Shown: positions 45,590 to 58,899, counted from the first letter of the stretch. The stretch: 64,000 bases of DNA from Pegoplata infirma (GCA_963921195.1 OY992536.1:2356001-2420000), one strand, 5' to 3'. Notes: generated by a model from the letters alone, not told the origin. Numbers and translations are program-made.

Positions 45590-47150
45590 CATGGGGCCAT
45601 GCTAAGGCCTCACGTTACGCTATTAGGGGAACACCCGAGGGCAGAGTTCTGTCACCTTTACTCTGGCTGTTAGTGGTGGACCCTATATAGAAGAAATTGG
45701 GAACTTCAAACATCGCTTATGCGGACGGTGTCGTAATATTTTCCTATGGGAAATATCCGGAAACGATACTGTGGAGGTTGGCATTAGATAACCGACTCAA
45801 TGTTAACCCAAAAAAGACGGAAATTTTACATTTTACGAGAAAGTACAAGATCCCAAATTTGAGAAAGGTTCGAATCAGGAGATTGAGACTCCACAGTCCC
45901 TTAATACGAATTTTTTAGGAGTGATTTTGGGCAGTAAGCTCTCTTGAAAAATTAACACAGTTGAGAGAATAAAAAAGCTAACAATGCCTGTACGCATGTA
46001 AGGAAATGTTCGGTATTACCTGGGGTTTAGAGCCCAAAGTTACGTATTGGATTCATACTTCAGTAGTAAGAACAATCTTACTTTATTGAGTGTTAGTCTA
46101 GTATAAGGCACTGGAAGGGGATGTGATACTTTAACAGTTTCAAAGACTTCAACGGCTTATGAGACGTAGTATTACAGGAGCTTTGAGCACAACATCGGCC
46201 AACTCTATAGATGCCTTAGTGCACCCAATACCAATTGACGTTTTTGTGAAATGTGATGATTACAAGGCTTGCCTTAGACTCACGGAGTCAAATTGGTTCA
46301 ATGATACGTATTAAATAGTGCCTTAACTAATTTGAGAATATTGGTCGAACTGGCAGGACACCCCTGCTGAACCAACCCAGGACTTGTTTAACGTACCTTT
46401 GGTCTCGAGCATATTTCAGGCTGAACTGGTTCCCATAGCTGAAGCTGTGGAACATATCAAGGAAACCAAGGGAACAACTATACATTATTACGTAAATAGT
46501 CCGGTCGATTTGAAAACCCACTTCAAGGATGTTATATTGAATCTAAAATTGTTTTATATGGTTACGAGAACTTGCAAATGTTGTTAATTTATTATGGGAA
46601 CCAGGACACAACGTCCTCGCTAAACTTGGAGCTGAGGGTATAGTTACCATTGTGCCAGTTTTACCATCGCATCAACACTATAAACTTTAACGGAATTCCA
46701 TCAATGTTGCAAAGCCAAACAGGAAGTGGAGAGAACTGACAACATGCAAATTAGCAGAACTTTGTGGCCAAAATATGATCAAGGGAAAAATAAATATCTA
46801 CTATCACTTACGAGAATGTCGAGTTCTGACTTGGATAATAACTGGTCATTGTCTTTTCGGCATCCATGCCAAAAATATTGTACTTATTTCAAATGCTAGT
46901 TGTAAAAGCTTCTCTTTACCAGGGGTAGATGAAATGATAGAACACATACTTTGTTACTGCCCAGCGGTGGCAAGGAGTCGCCGATCCATTACCCGTCAAA
47001 TAACTTTCGGTACTTAGGAGGATATAGCACGAATGGATCTTAGGATATTGAAAATATTCGCAACGATTTTGAACGTATTTAGATTAGATTAAAGAGGCCC
47101 TATGGACTGCAACCAGAATGATCTTTTGGGCAGCCTGAAAGGGGTGCCCT
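45590..47150 (+). pseudogene. Degraded LINE (Jockey/LOA-like): RT end, RNase H and C-terminus
   Basis: Reading across several frames: NIAYADGVVIFSYGKYPETI (YADD changed to YADG), NPKKTEILHFTRKYKIP, then an RNase H-like stretch (SIFQAELVPIAEAVEHIKE, with LLWEPGHNVLAKLGAE) and a C-terminal zinc-knuckle-like region (ITGHCLFGIHAKN, EHILCYCPAV). The order and the RNase H suggest the LOA clade. Many stops and frameshifts; the second catalytic Asp of the RT is lost. Confidence 0.8.
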
Positions 47151-47159
47151 TAATGTTCA

Positions 47160-47690
47160 AGCTTTTAATAAAGCCGAGAATCCTCATTGATAGGAGATAA
47201 CAATTGTCGCCCCAGATGTTGAAGCCTTCTACCAATCAGTATTGGGCATGTACAAATAATAAGTTCTGCTATATCCTCGTCTATCACGCATAATCGGAAC
47301 ATGTCCGTGTCAGATAGATTTTGTTTTCTAAGGTGGTACCGTAAATTGCAATGTCCAGTTAGGTAGTACGTTAGAATCCGGAGAACCTTTTTATCCAAAG
47401 ACAGTAGCAGCTTTGCTGCCGAGCTTGATGGAGTTATGAATCTCTTCCCCTGCCTTTGGCCAGTACAAAAGTTTCAGTGTTCCATGAACTAAGATTTACT
47501 CCACATTTTGAGTTTTTCCCTAACATGTCGCAGTAGAAGACCAAAGAATGGTTTCGGACCGATAAATGGTATACGGGCCCCACATTTTCCAGACAGTCGG
47601 CATGTTCGTTGAAAGTGTTTAACTTGCACCGCTAGCAAAAAAGGTCTATGTGGTGGTGTCAATAGGACACCGCCACCCTAACCTAACCTA
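47160..47690 (-). pseudogene. Second degraded LINE, C-terminal part, opposite strand
   Basis: Encodes RILTYYLTGHCNLRYHLRK and ELIICTCPILIGRRLQHLG, the same C-terminal module as the neighbour, preceded by FGLLLRHVREKLK in broken frames. The two LINE 3' ends face each other near 47150. The left edge of its upstream part is a short CCTAACCTAACCTA run. Confidence 0.72.
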
Positions 47691-49653
47691 GGTGTTACGA
47701 GCGACGAGCAAGGAGAGCGACTACACCAAGATTTGACGAAAATCTAATGACGAAATCAAGGATTTTGGGACGAGATCATTTAGACTAGAATTTTTTCGGA
47801 GATTATCATGAACAATTGAATCGACCACTTGAAGCACTTCCAGCGAAGTCAAGCCAGTCATGCTATTCTATCCATAACGGCATAAATGCAGGTTCAAAAA
47901 AAAAACCAGAATTAATTTCATATCCAAGACCGTTTTATTAAATTTTCTTTACCTATAATTGATATCTGCTCACTTTATAATAAAAGATGTTGTTACATCA
48001 TTTTAAAGTTTTAGCTGAAGGCCTATTCACACCTGAGGTAAAATCTCGTTCGAACGAGATTGAAATGCCCATTGGCGCAATCTTCAGATTACATAGTTTG
48101 ACTAAGTATTCATACCCGACTAAGAAAAAATAAAACAACAGAATTAAAATTTAATTATTCACAAAATTAATTATTTTTCAAATAATTACTTTTTAGTTTA
48201 AATATTCAAATCAAACATGAATTAAGTGTAAAATGATGAAATAAAAAACAATAAAAACTTAAAAAAAAAATAAAATTTAGGGGATCACTTGTGAAAATAA
48301 TCAGTACCTAATCATAAACATAATATTAAGCTAAAAAAAATATTTTTGCTGGGACCACATAATAACATTTTCTCTGTCCTTAAAATCTTTGCTGTGTTCA
48401 TTTATGTATCGCTGGCAATCTTTCAAGAAATGTTTCTTAATTGAGTCATCAAAAATATAACAAGAAAAAAAAATAGTTATAAAATGTTTACCTTGCATGA
48501 AGTCATCCAGTCAATTTCAAGGTTTCCAGCAAGACCGAAGGATAGATAGACAGACGCTTAAAAAGACCCACCACATTGAAGATTGCAAGGTGCTGCATGT
48601 TAGCACACCAATGTATGAAACATATAAAACAACAGCTCAAACATTAAAAGCAAAAAAAAAAAAAGAACTTGATATCAGTACGAGCATTACTTGTGACGTG
48701 CCTGCCAATTAATTGCCAATCAGTTTAGCGATCTTAACGAACAAATAACCTGAAATTCATTGCAACATATGTGACGTTTCTTGTTCTTTTGTTGTGTTGC
48801 CGTTTTTAGTAATAAATCGCTGGTGGCAATAATAAACTGCAAAGTCTTATGATATGGTTGGTGTCTGTTTTAAGGAAATGTCCAATTTGTTAAAAAAAAA
48901 GTACTTTTCGTTGCTTCTGTTCTTAGGTGATTGGTTGGACGTTCGTTTAGGAAAATAAACTAAGGTGTTTGAGGAAGCCAGGGTCTTAAGTGAAAACAAT
49001 ATTTCTTGTCCACATTTTTTCATCAGGGGTATGCGAATTCATTTGTATTTACATGACGTCATTTAATTTTGTGCAAGTAGCAATTGACTATGATCCTTGG
49101 TTACACGTGCGAAAAATCTTAGCCTTACCTACATAGAGAAAAAAGAGAGAGAGAGTAAAGGAAATTGAAGCTCAAGGAAAGTAGTTCTTATTAAAAACTC
49201 CAAATTTTAATTCCATGCATCTTTGGCGTTATTCTTGGGGGTGTGGTTTTGAGGATTTTGAAGCCAAAATAGCCCATATCTTTCGTGGGCAAAAAGGTGT
49301 GTTTGGACACGAACTTGCATTAGTCTTTAAATGTGAAAGTGTTTTCTAGGTGATAGATGGTCTATTTAATACAAAAAATAACATCTAGCCAGCATTTTTC
49401 GGCAAGCTCTCACAATTGCCATAAAAAAGAATGCCTCATTCAAAACTAGCGACTTTGCTTCATTGTTGGAATGCCAAAAAATTGATTTGGAACCATAGTG
49501 CAATGTAATTTTTATCATCGAAATGTCGATCGGGAACCCCATAAATTAAGTTATTGCTTGATGCTTGATTAAAACTAAGCAAGATAGAGCAAAACTGAGC
49601 CAATTTTTGGTTCTTTAAATCTCCATAGTATCGCTTCCCCTTTTTACATATGA
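47691..49653. other. Unassigned DNA, no gene seen
   Basis: No domain or repeat ends identified until 49560, where the GATAGAGCAAAACTG unit shared with R6 begins. Confidence 0.45.
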
Positions 49654-50764
49654 GGCATTCCACACCAAATGTTGTATGGATAGCCCTATATGGAACTTAG
49701 AAAATTGCGTTTTTGGTTTTTCAATTTTTCAAAAACTGGGCTTAGGAGGCGTGGTCAAATTTTTGGTTCTTTAAATCTCCATAGTATCGCTTCCCCTTTT
49801 TACATATGAGGCATTCCACACCAAATGTTGTATGGATAGCCCTATATGGAACTTAGAAAATTGCGATTTTGGTGGTCAAATATTGGAAAAATTGTCAAAT
49901 TTGTGGCGAGTTGCCTTGATTAAATATTTATCACATTAAAACGGAATGCAGCACAATCTCAAACATTTACATTCTTATGTAGTTTTGTATGGGCTATCGA
50001 TAATTTTTTTTTTTCGAAAATTTTCAGAACCCGTTCTGAAATTTTCCATTTTTTAAAAAAGTAAATTTATCAAAAATCCGGCCACTTTTTTTGTTCTTTT
50101 TTATTTTTTTTTTAAGTTTATTTGTTTGTCCAACACAAAAAAAAAACAGAAACACATTTTTCGTTTTTTTCGAGAAAATCGCATTTGAACTTTAAATTTC
50201 ATAACAATTTAGTAATTTGCTTGTATTTTCTTGTTTCAACAGAGGAATATTTATGCAATTAATAATACTTATTCGCAACTTTAAAACAAGAAAATACGAG
50301 CAAATTACAAAATTGTTATGAAATTTAAAATTCAAATGCGATTTTGTCGAAAAAAACGAAGAACGTGTTTCTGAATTTTTTTGTGTGGATGGACAAACAA
50401 CTAAACTTAAAAAAAAAGTGCCGGATTTTTGATAAATTGACTTTTTTAAAAAATGGAACGGGTTCTGAAAATTTTCCAAAAAAAAAAATTTTAATCGATA
50501 GCCCATACAAAACTATATACGAATGTAAAATTTTGAGATTGTGGTGCATTCCGTTTTAATTTGATAAATATTTAATCAAGGCAACTCGCCACAAATTTGA
50601 CCATTTTTCCAATATTTGACCACGCCTCCTAAGCCCAGTTTTTGAAAAATTGGAAAACAAAAAAACGCAATTTTCTAAGTTCCATATAGGGCTATCCATA
50701 CAACCTATTCAAAAGTTTACGATACACATGTTATTTTTTCGCTGGACATTTGGTGTGGAATGCC
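49654..50764. mobile_element. Foldback element F2-type, about 1.1 kb
   Basis: Ends GGCATTCCACACCAAATGT and ACATTTGGTGTGGAATGCC; arms include GATAGCCCTATATGGAACTT and inverse, and CGCCTCCTAAGCCCAG and inverse. A direct duplication with a period of about 156 bp repeats the left end at about 49602-49880. Confidence 0.82.
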
Positions 50765-52509
50765 TCATATGTGGAACCCTAGGTGTCCTAAATACTCGCT
50801 AAATACTGCCGACACGACAAAATGTCTACATTTTCCGGAATGCTAATGTTTTAAGATTCAAAATTAGGACACATAGGAGTCCTGTGAAGTGGGTTGTCCG
50901 TTTTGCTCTATCTTGCTTAGTTTTCGAGATATCGCCATTTTACTTTTGCAAAAAAATTGTCCCAAAAGTACGGAAACAGAACACGAAAAGTTTATATTTT
51001 GTTTGTGATCGTTCAAAAAGAACACTTCCACTACAATGTAGTGTTTGCGAACATAGCACAGTACATTACCGTAGAGTTTGTGTTCTTCAAGTCACAGGCA
51101 TAACTTTTGCGTACACGTACACAACAACTAAAAAACTTTTTAATGAATATGTTCATGGGACGGTACGTATAATAACGTACTGTTTTTTCGAACCATAGCT
51201 TACACATTGGAGGGTGCAAAGGATCTGTCTGACACAGCAAAATTTAACACTGATATGGATTAGATCGATTTCATTTTAGAAGCATAGCATGGTCACCTTA
51301 ATCTATATTTATTTAATTTCTATTGGACAAATATCTTAGAATCGTAGAATTTTTCTACAAAATCACTAGGTAGGGATCTAATAATTTTTTTTTAGGAAAA
51401 TTTTTCAGAATCTGATATTTTTTTATTAAAAAAATATCTTAACATCTGAGACTTTTTCATAAAAAAAATTCTCGGAAAAAATTTGTATACAGAATTTAAG
51501 ATTTTTTTTTTATAACACCTTTTAGATACTGAGAATTTTTCTATAGATTTTTTTATCGAAAAGTGTATCAGAACCTGAATATTTTTCAATAGAAAAAATA
51601 ACTCAAAATCGATTTTCGGAAAAAAAGTTCTTAGATTTTGAAAATTTTTCTTTAAAATTGCCATTAGACCCTGACAAGTATGTTTACATCCATGCTTTCC
51701 GTCTCCTCCTCTGACAAGTCGTCGTTAAATCGGCGCGATATAGTCTAATATTGCTATTATTCAATTAAAATTTAAAACACGTTCCAAAATGTAGACACGG
51801 AAATAAGACGATGTATTATAAAAAATAATGTAATTTTATTTCAATGATAGTTTAAGTAAAAATTACAAGTGATGAAAAGTAACCCCTTGATCTGTCGAAA
51901 TTGTTCTTGAACTTTTACTACAGGGCTTTTAAAACAGTTATACAATTATTATGTATTTTAAAATCAATTTCATAATTCTCATTGATGTGTATTTTATTTT
52001 TTGTATTTTATATAAACACCTCTTCATTTTTAATTGCTTTAAAAAGTTTATCTTAAAAATAAGTGGCTGTCTGGGTTTGTTTACAATTTTCATTATCGTA
52101 TTTAATTTACGTTATGTTTCCTTTATATCTGGCTGCTTAAATATTCGTCTGGCATGTGTGAATTAAAAGCAGCAAAACTCCTTGTTCTTATATTGTGGAA
52201 AGTTATTGCATACCACTTCTGCAGCATCATCATCATCCTTTTTATTCCCACATTTATTTCAACTGCATTTTTCGTTCGTTCGTTTCATTCATTTATTCGC
52301 TCGTTCAGTCATTCAGTTACCAGTTACTTCCACTACTACTGCCTTTTGTTGTGCAATAACTTCCATTATATGCCTTGATATCTTATTTCAATTTCATTTA
52401 AGCATTCGCCCACGAAACTGACAGGAATCTTAATTGTCGCATGTGTTGAAAAATTGCTCAAGTTCTTAACGTCTCTTTTGGTTGCATACGAGCACATCCA
52501 TTGTAAAAA
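50765..52509. other. Unassigned DNA, no gene seen
   Basis: 50780-50935 shares TTTGCTCTATCTTGCTTAG with 43200 and 49570. 51380-51660 is a degenerate AGAATTTTTC-type repeat. Small ORFs near 50884 and 52154 show no domain. Confidence 0.45.
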
Positions 52510-52560
52510 CAAAATGTTCAAAAAGTATTTTTATAGAAAAAATACTTTTTGAACATTTTG
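52510..52560. repeat. Perfect hairpin, 23-bp stem
   Basis: CAAAATGTTCAAAAAG...CTTTTTGAACATTTTG with 23 paired bases and a 5-base loop ATAGA. Too short for a pre-miRNA with the usual imperfect stem; more likely the end of an R1-type repeat that starts at 52565 (CATCTGTCTGTGG). Confidence 0.7.
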
Positions 52561-52718
52561 TAATGAGTGCCCATCTGTCTGTGGAAGACACGATACGGTC
52601 CAAAATAAAAGAGACTCCTGAAGTTTGGTTCGAAGATGTCTTTTGGTCATATGTTGGTAATTATGGAGATGGGTAAAATCGGATCATGGGAAAAATATTT
52701 CAAGAACTAAACCAACCT

Positions 52719-54077
52719 TTAACAAGTAAAAAAGTTAAATTCGGCTTTGCCGAATGTAGTGATACCCTCCACAATTTCAAAAAGATTATTGCAAAAAACT
52801 TTATTTAAAAGCAAATTACTTTTGAAAAAAAAAAAAAATTTCCGCGAAAAAAATTTTTGGTAAAAAAAAAATCCGCGATTTTTTTCTTTTTTTGTCAAAA
52901 AACTATGTTCGTACATCTATAAATACCATTTGGTGTTCAATTATGTTCACATATGTCAATCAGAAGCCGAATTAAAGCATTTTGTATTTTTAGGTTATGT
53001 TGAATGTACTAAAATTATGGAGGTGTCATTACATTTTCGTTCATAACTTTTAAACCGCTGAACCGATATCGCTCAAATGCAATACCAAACTTCTCAGGAG
53101 AACTTCCAATAAATGTGTTAAGTTTCAATCATATCCGTGTAGTATTTTGGTCGTGATCACCATTTCCACAGACAGACGGACAGACGGACATCGCTAGAAT
53201 GTCTTAAAATCGATCGGGGATCATGAATATATATACTTTATGGGGTCCACGACCGATATTTCGATGAGTTACAAACGGAATGACAAACCTATATATGATG
53301 CATTCCACACCAAATGTCCAGCGAAAAAAAACATGTGTCCCGTAAATTTCTAAATAGGTTGTTTGGATAGCCCTATATGTAACTAAGAAAATTGCGTTTT
53401 TGGTTTTTCAAATTTTCAAAAACTGGGCTTAGGAGGCGTGGTCAAATATTGATTTGCTTGTATTTCTTTGTGTCAACAGAGCGTATGACGAATATTTATG
53501 CAATTAATATTACTCATTCGCAACTTTAAAACAAAAAAATACAAGCAAATAACAAAATTGTTATGAAATTTAAAGTTTAAATGCGATTTTCTCGAAAAAA
53601 AAGATGAACGTGTTTCTGATTTTTTTTGTGTGGATGGACAAACATCTAAACTTTTAAAAAAATAAATAAAAAAGAAAAAAAAAAGTGGCCGGATTTTTGA
53701 TAAATTGACTTTTTTAAAAAATGGAAAATTTCAGAACGGGTTCTAAAAATTTTCCAAAAAAATAATTTTTAATCGATAGCCCATACAAAACTATATAAGA
53801 ACGTAAATTTTTGACATTGTGGTGCATTCCGTTTTAATGTGATAAATATTTAATCAAGGCAACTCGCCACAAATTTTACCATTTTTTCAATATTTGACCA
53901 CGCCTCCTAAGCCCAGTTTTCGAAAATTTGAAAAACCAAAAACGCAATTTTCTTAGTTACATATAGGGCTATCCAAACAACCTATTCAGAAATTTACGGG
54001 ACACATGTTTTTCTGTAGCGGGACATTTGGTGTGGAATGCCTCATATACCATCTATCACTAAGTGGAGGGTATAAAA
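52719..54077 (-). repeat. R1 dispersed repeat, inverted, interrupted by a foldback
   Basis: Reverse of the 40258 copy: AACAAGTAAAAAAGTT, the palindrome TTCGGCTTTGCCGAA, GATACCCTCCAC, then CAGACGGACAGACGGACATC and CGGAATGACAAACC. The foldback at 53296-54044 splits it before its last 35 bases (CTATCACTAAGTGGAGGGTA). Confidence 0.72.
53296..54044. mobile_element. Foldback element F2-type, about 750 bp, nested in R1
   Basis: Ends GATGCATTCCACACCAAATG and CATTTGGTGTGGAATGCCTC, arms with CCCGTAAATTTCTAAATAGG and inverse. Same family as 49654-50764 but shorter in the loop. Confidence 0.82.
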
Positions 54078-55900
54078 AAGTGACAGTGCTACTGAATCTT
54101 TTATATCCTCCAACATAAAAAAAAATAAAACAAAATTAGTTTTTTTTTTTTGGAGGAGAGAGGGTCATTGGAGGAAATCTTTCGTTTACAACATCATTTC
54201 TTATTCGTTTTTGCACTTAAAAAATAGAATTTTATCATTATTTAAATATTTTTTTAAAATTTGCTCTGTTCTATCTTTTCTAATTTCCCGGGTCCAAGTC
54301 CTGGACTTTGAACTTCTCTGAATAAAATTTTTTTTTTTTTTGGTTTAACAAAAATACAAGAGAATATTAATATAATCTGTTTGGATCTAATTATGATAAT
54401 TGTATCTGACCAGATCTATTAAATCCAAGATTTGTTCCCAATTTCGGAATTTGATCAGATGCAACGACGGGTCAGACCTAACAAGATCTCGGAAATGAAA
54501 ACAAATCTCGTACCTAATAGATACAATTGAGCTAATTAAAGCTCAACCGATCAAACAAAATCTAAGAGATTTTTTCGCGGGTTGTAAAAATATTGTAAAA
54601 ATATTTTAAGAGATTGGATTATTTCTTTAAGGGGAACTTTTTCCCTCTGTCCGATGTTGCCCAACTCAAAAATGAACCAGACTGTGACCATAAGACATAT
54701 TCGTGCCAAACTTAAGAAGGGAAGCTCGTTATTTTAGATTGTATTGTGTATTCTACAGACAGACAGACATACGGATAAACGGACGGGTACACCGGGAAGC
54801 CCGAACGCGTAGATAAAAATATTAATTTAAATAATGACAAAATTATATTAATAAAGTACAATAAATATAATAAAGAGAAAATAATAATATTTATCGCAAT
54901 AGGAATGGGGTCTGCCAAGGTCCCTGCCAACCGCCCATCAACCCACAAAAAACAACGCCCCTGTAATTTTTTTTTTCACATTTTGAAGAGTAAAACAGTA
55001 TCGGTAAAGCGGAATTTAACTCTGTTACTTGTTTTTTATCAGCGGACTTCAATTAAAATATGATGTTGTACTTTTTGAGCAAAGTGTATACAAATGTGTA
55101 TTTTCGTATAGTATACCAATGATTTGACTTTCGTGACCAATGTGTATCCCACCAGAAAATTTAAACTTTTTTAATTTTTTATAACAACGAGGCGTGTGTT
55201 TTTAAATTTTTTTTTTTAATTTTAATTTTTTCTTCATCATCGTCTCCTTGTTTGTATAGAATATGTGTGTGATAAGTATGATATTTTTAGTTTGATAAGT
55301 CATCTTAATTTGAAAATAATTTATCGTGAGCTTTGAATACACAGATATATCAGTAAATGCAGGCAGGCATGCAAGCAATGCATGTGGATATCCAGTCTTT
55401 AAATCAGGTTGTTATTTTTAAGGTGTAAAAATACTTCTTTATGCTACAACTAGCTTACAATCCCGGTACTTCGTTACCGGTTGTATTGAATACCGGATAA
55501 TAAAGGGGTCAGGATTACTCTATCGATTTTAAAAAAATTTCCCTACGTAGTCTTTGTTTTATTTACTTGTGGACGTTTAAGTCTTCCATAAAAAAATATT
55601 TCAATGAATAATATAAACAATAAAATTTTAATAACTTTGCTGGTACGTTATCATGTTCTTTCCGGGGGAAAAAAAATATATATATACAATTTTCGAGCCC
55701 TTATGTCGGGATTTTGGATTTTGAGTGAATAAATATTTCAGTGAAAAAAGAAATTGGAATAAAAAAAAAAATATGGAGTGAAAAAAAGCTAAACACCAAA
55801 AATTTGAGTTAAAAATATCATTCCATATTGTTCCCTGCTCTACTCCATACTGTTCCCCGTTCTACTCCATTTCATTTCCAATTCCATCTCCATCTTCTAA
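54078..55900. other. R1-related fragments, then unassigned DNA
   Basis: 54100-55030 has R1-type pieces (TATATCCTCCAAC, GACAGACAGACATACGG, GCGGAATTTAACTCTGTTAC). 55040-55900 has no gene or recognised repeat. Confidence 0.5.
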
Positions 55901-56030
55901 GGTCATTATTATAGGCACAAAAAAAGTACCAAAAGTACACTTTATTACCCCCATTAGAAACGAAATTTAAAAAAAATACCTCTTTCAGAATGTTTTTTCT
56001 TCACCGAAGGATCCTACAATCCATATTTCA

Positions 56031-56690
56031 AAAGGTACTTTTTATAAAAGGTACTTTTTATAAAAGGTATTTTTTATAAAAGGTACTTTTTATAAAAGGT
56101 ACTTTTTATTAAAGGTACTTTTTATAAAATGTACTTTTTATAAAAGGTACTTTTTGTAAAAGGAAATTTTTATAAAAGGTACTTTTTATAAAAGGTACTT
56201 TTTATAAAAGGTACTTTTTATAAAAGGTACTTTTTATAAAAGGTACTTTTTATAAAAGGTACTTTTTATAAAAGGTTTTTTTTATAAAAGGTACTTTTTA
56301 TAAAAGGTACTTTTTATAAAAGGTACTTTTTAAAAAAAGGTACTTTTTATAAAAGGTACTTTTTATAAAAGGTACTTTTTATAAAAGGTTCATTTTATAA
56401 AAGGTACTTTTTATAAAAGGTACTTTTTATAAAAGGTACTTTTTATAAAAGGTACTTTATATAAAAGGTACTTTTTATAAAAGGTACTTTTTATAAAAGG
56501 TACTTTCTATAAAAGGTACTTTTTATAAAAGGTACTTTTTATAAAAGGTACTTTTTATAAAAGGTACTTTTTATAAAAGGTACTTTTTATAAAAGGTACT
56601 TTTTATAAAAGGTACTTTTTATAAAAGGTACTTTTTATAAAAGGTACTTTTTATAAAAGGTACTTTTTATATGAGGTACCATTAAAAAAA
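56031..56690. repeat. 16-bp minisatellite, about 40 copies
   Basis: Unit GGTACTTTTTATAAAA, with scattered single-base variants. TTTTATAAAA within the unit is its own reverse complement. Abuts the 145-bp array on its right, which contains AAAAGGTAC. Confidence 0.95.
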
Positions 56691-57565
56691 TTACAAAAAG
56701 TACACCTTTTTCCATTTTACCCCCGTAGAGTCAACATTGGCAAAAAGCCAGCCTTGGTGAATATTTTTTCCGGGAGGTGAACCTACATTGCAAATTTTAA
56801 GTTTCTAGGACCATTATTTAAGAAAATATAAAAGGTACCAAAAGTACAGTTTTTTACCCTTTTTACCCCTTAGAATCAACATTGGCAAAATCCAGCCTTA
56901 GTAGATTTATATTCCGGGAGCTGAACCTACATTCAAAATTTCAAGTGTCTAGGACCATTATTTAAGGAAATATAAAAGGTACCTAAGGTACATTTTTTTA
57001 CCCTTTTTACCCTCTTAGAATCAACATTGGCAAAAATCCAGCCTTACTGGATCTATATTCCGGGACGTGAACATACAGTCCAAATTTCAAGTTTCTGTGA
57101 CCATTATTTCAGGAGATATAAAAAGTACAAAAAGTACAGTTTTTTACCCTTTTTACCCCCTTAGAATCAACATTGGCAAAAATCCGGCGTTACTGGATCT
57201 ATATTCCAGGAGTTGAACATACAGTCCAAATTTCAAGTCTCTGTGACCATTATTTCAGGAGATATAAAAAGTACCAAAAGTACAGTTTTTTACCCTTTTT
57301 GTCCCCTTAGAATCAACATTGGCAAAATTCCGGCCTTACTGGATCTATATTCCGGGAGGTGAACATACAGTCCAAATTTCAAGTCTCTATGACCATTATT
57401 TCAGGAGATATAAAAAGTACCAAAAGTACAGTTTTTTACCCTTTTTACCCCCTTAGAATCAACATTGGCAAAAATCCAGCCTTAGTGGATCTATATTCCG
57501 GGAGGTGGACCTACAGTCCAAATTTCAAGTCTCTAGCTTCAGCGGTTTGAGCTGGGCGATGATGA
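56691..57565. repeat. 145-146-bp tandem array, six copies
   Basis: TCAACATTGGCAAAA recurs at 56731, 56876, 57021, 57167, 57313 and 57459. Each unit also carries GATCTATATTCCGGGAG, TCCAAATTTCAAG and AAAAAGTACCAAAAGTACAG. A diverged part-unit lies at about 55900-55970, left of the minisatellite. Confidence 0.92.
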
Positions 57566-57573
57566 ATGAGTAT

Positions 57574-58899
57574 TAGAGGTGTCCTTAAAAACGAAAATCA
57601 CCTTTTTATACCTGGTAGGGTCCTATATTGTTCTTTAGTATCTAAAAATGAGTGAGCCAAAATTTGGGGACAATCGGCTAAAAATAACTCGTGCCGAAAA
57701 TGGATTGAAGTTTTGGGACATTCTTATAAGAACGAAAAACTCGTTTTTTCTAGTTTTTGGAAAAACATTGGTATTTGATATTTTTTGTTAAATTTTTTGT
57801 GAAATAATATGAAAATGGTACTAAATTACCTTTTCAAAACGACTAATAAAATTAAAATCGGATGAAAAATAAGCATTTTACGCATACATGCCCCAGACCA
57901 TTGTATGGTTTTTAGAGCCATAATTTCCAAATTTTCAAAATTTTTAGGCAAAAAAATAGTAAAAATTTTATTTTACTTTATGATCAAATTGAAAACATGT
58001 TTAAGATTAAAAATAGCAGATATGGTAGTTAAGCTTTTTTTTTATTTGGCGCGGGTAGTGATAAAATTTCCGCGGATTCCAAATAAAATGCGTTTTTCTA
58101 CAATAATTAAGCAAATTTTTGAAAATTTGTGGTCTATTGTGCGGATCGAAGTGTAAAACGTAAATTCTGTAACTTTTGAGAAATCGGATATATGGAGATA
58201 TTTTGTATTATAGAAATGTATAACGACTCAAATTTGTCATTTCACTTCGACGAAAAGGGGTTAAAGATGCCCGAATTCTCAAAAAATTTACAGAATTTAT
58301 GTATTTCACTTCGTATAATACAATACAGAAAACTGTTTCCCATATTTGCTAAATTATTTTAGAAAAACTCATTTTCTTTGGAATCCGCGGAAATTATATC
58401 ACTACCCACGCCAAATGAAAAAAAAAGTTAGACTACCATATCTGTTAGTTTTTATCTATAACATGTATTTAATATAATTATAAAGTAAAATTTAATTTTT
58501 TTTATTTTTTTGCCTAAAAATTTTGAAAATTTTCAAATTTTGGCTTTAAAAACCATGCAATGGTCTGGGGCATGTATGCGTAAAATGCTTATTTTTCATC
58601 CGATTTGAATTTTTTTAAGCTTTTTGGAAAGGTAATTTATTCCCATTTTCATATTACTTAACAAAAAAATTAACAAAAAATAGGATATACCAATATTTTT
58701 CAAAAAACTAGAAAAAACGTGTTTTTTCATCAGATAAGAGTGTCCCAAAACTTCAATCCATTTTCGGCACGAGTTATTTTTATCCGATTGTCTCCAAATT
58801 TTGGCTCACTCATTTTTAGATACAAAACTACAATTTAGGACCCTACCACGTATTAAAAAGTGATTTTGAAAAATTACCTTAGTCGTTAGGACACCTTTA
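57574..58899. mobile_element. hAT-like foldback, 1326 bp
   Basis: Ends TAGAGGTGTCC and GGACACCTTTA, flanked by an exact 8-bp duplication atgagtat (57566-57573, 58900-58907) fitting nTnnnnAn. The whole element is an inverted repeat with arms of about 600 bp (CATACATGCCCCAGACCATT and inverse). No coding capacity. It splits the tail of the tandem-array element, which resumes at 58900. Confidence 0.92.

Noticed and set aside
47678..47695. CCTAACCTAACCTA, like the insect telomere repeat
   Set aside because: Fewer than three units next to a dead LINE; flies lack TTAGG telomeres, so this is probably part of the element end.
56031..57565. Tandem arrays as a CRISPR locus
   Set aside because: Repeats are contiguous without unique spacers, in a eukaryotic genome.
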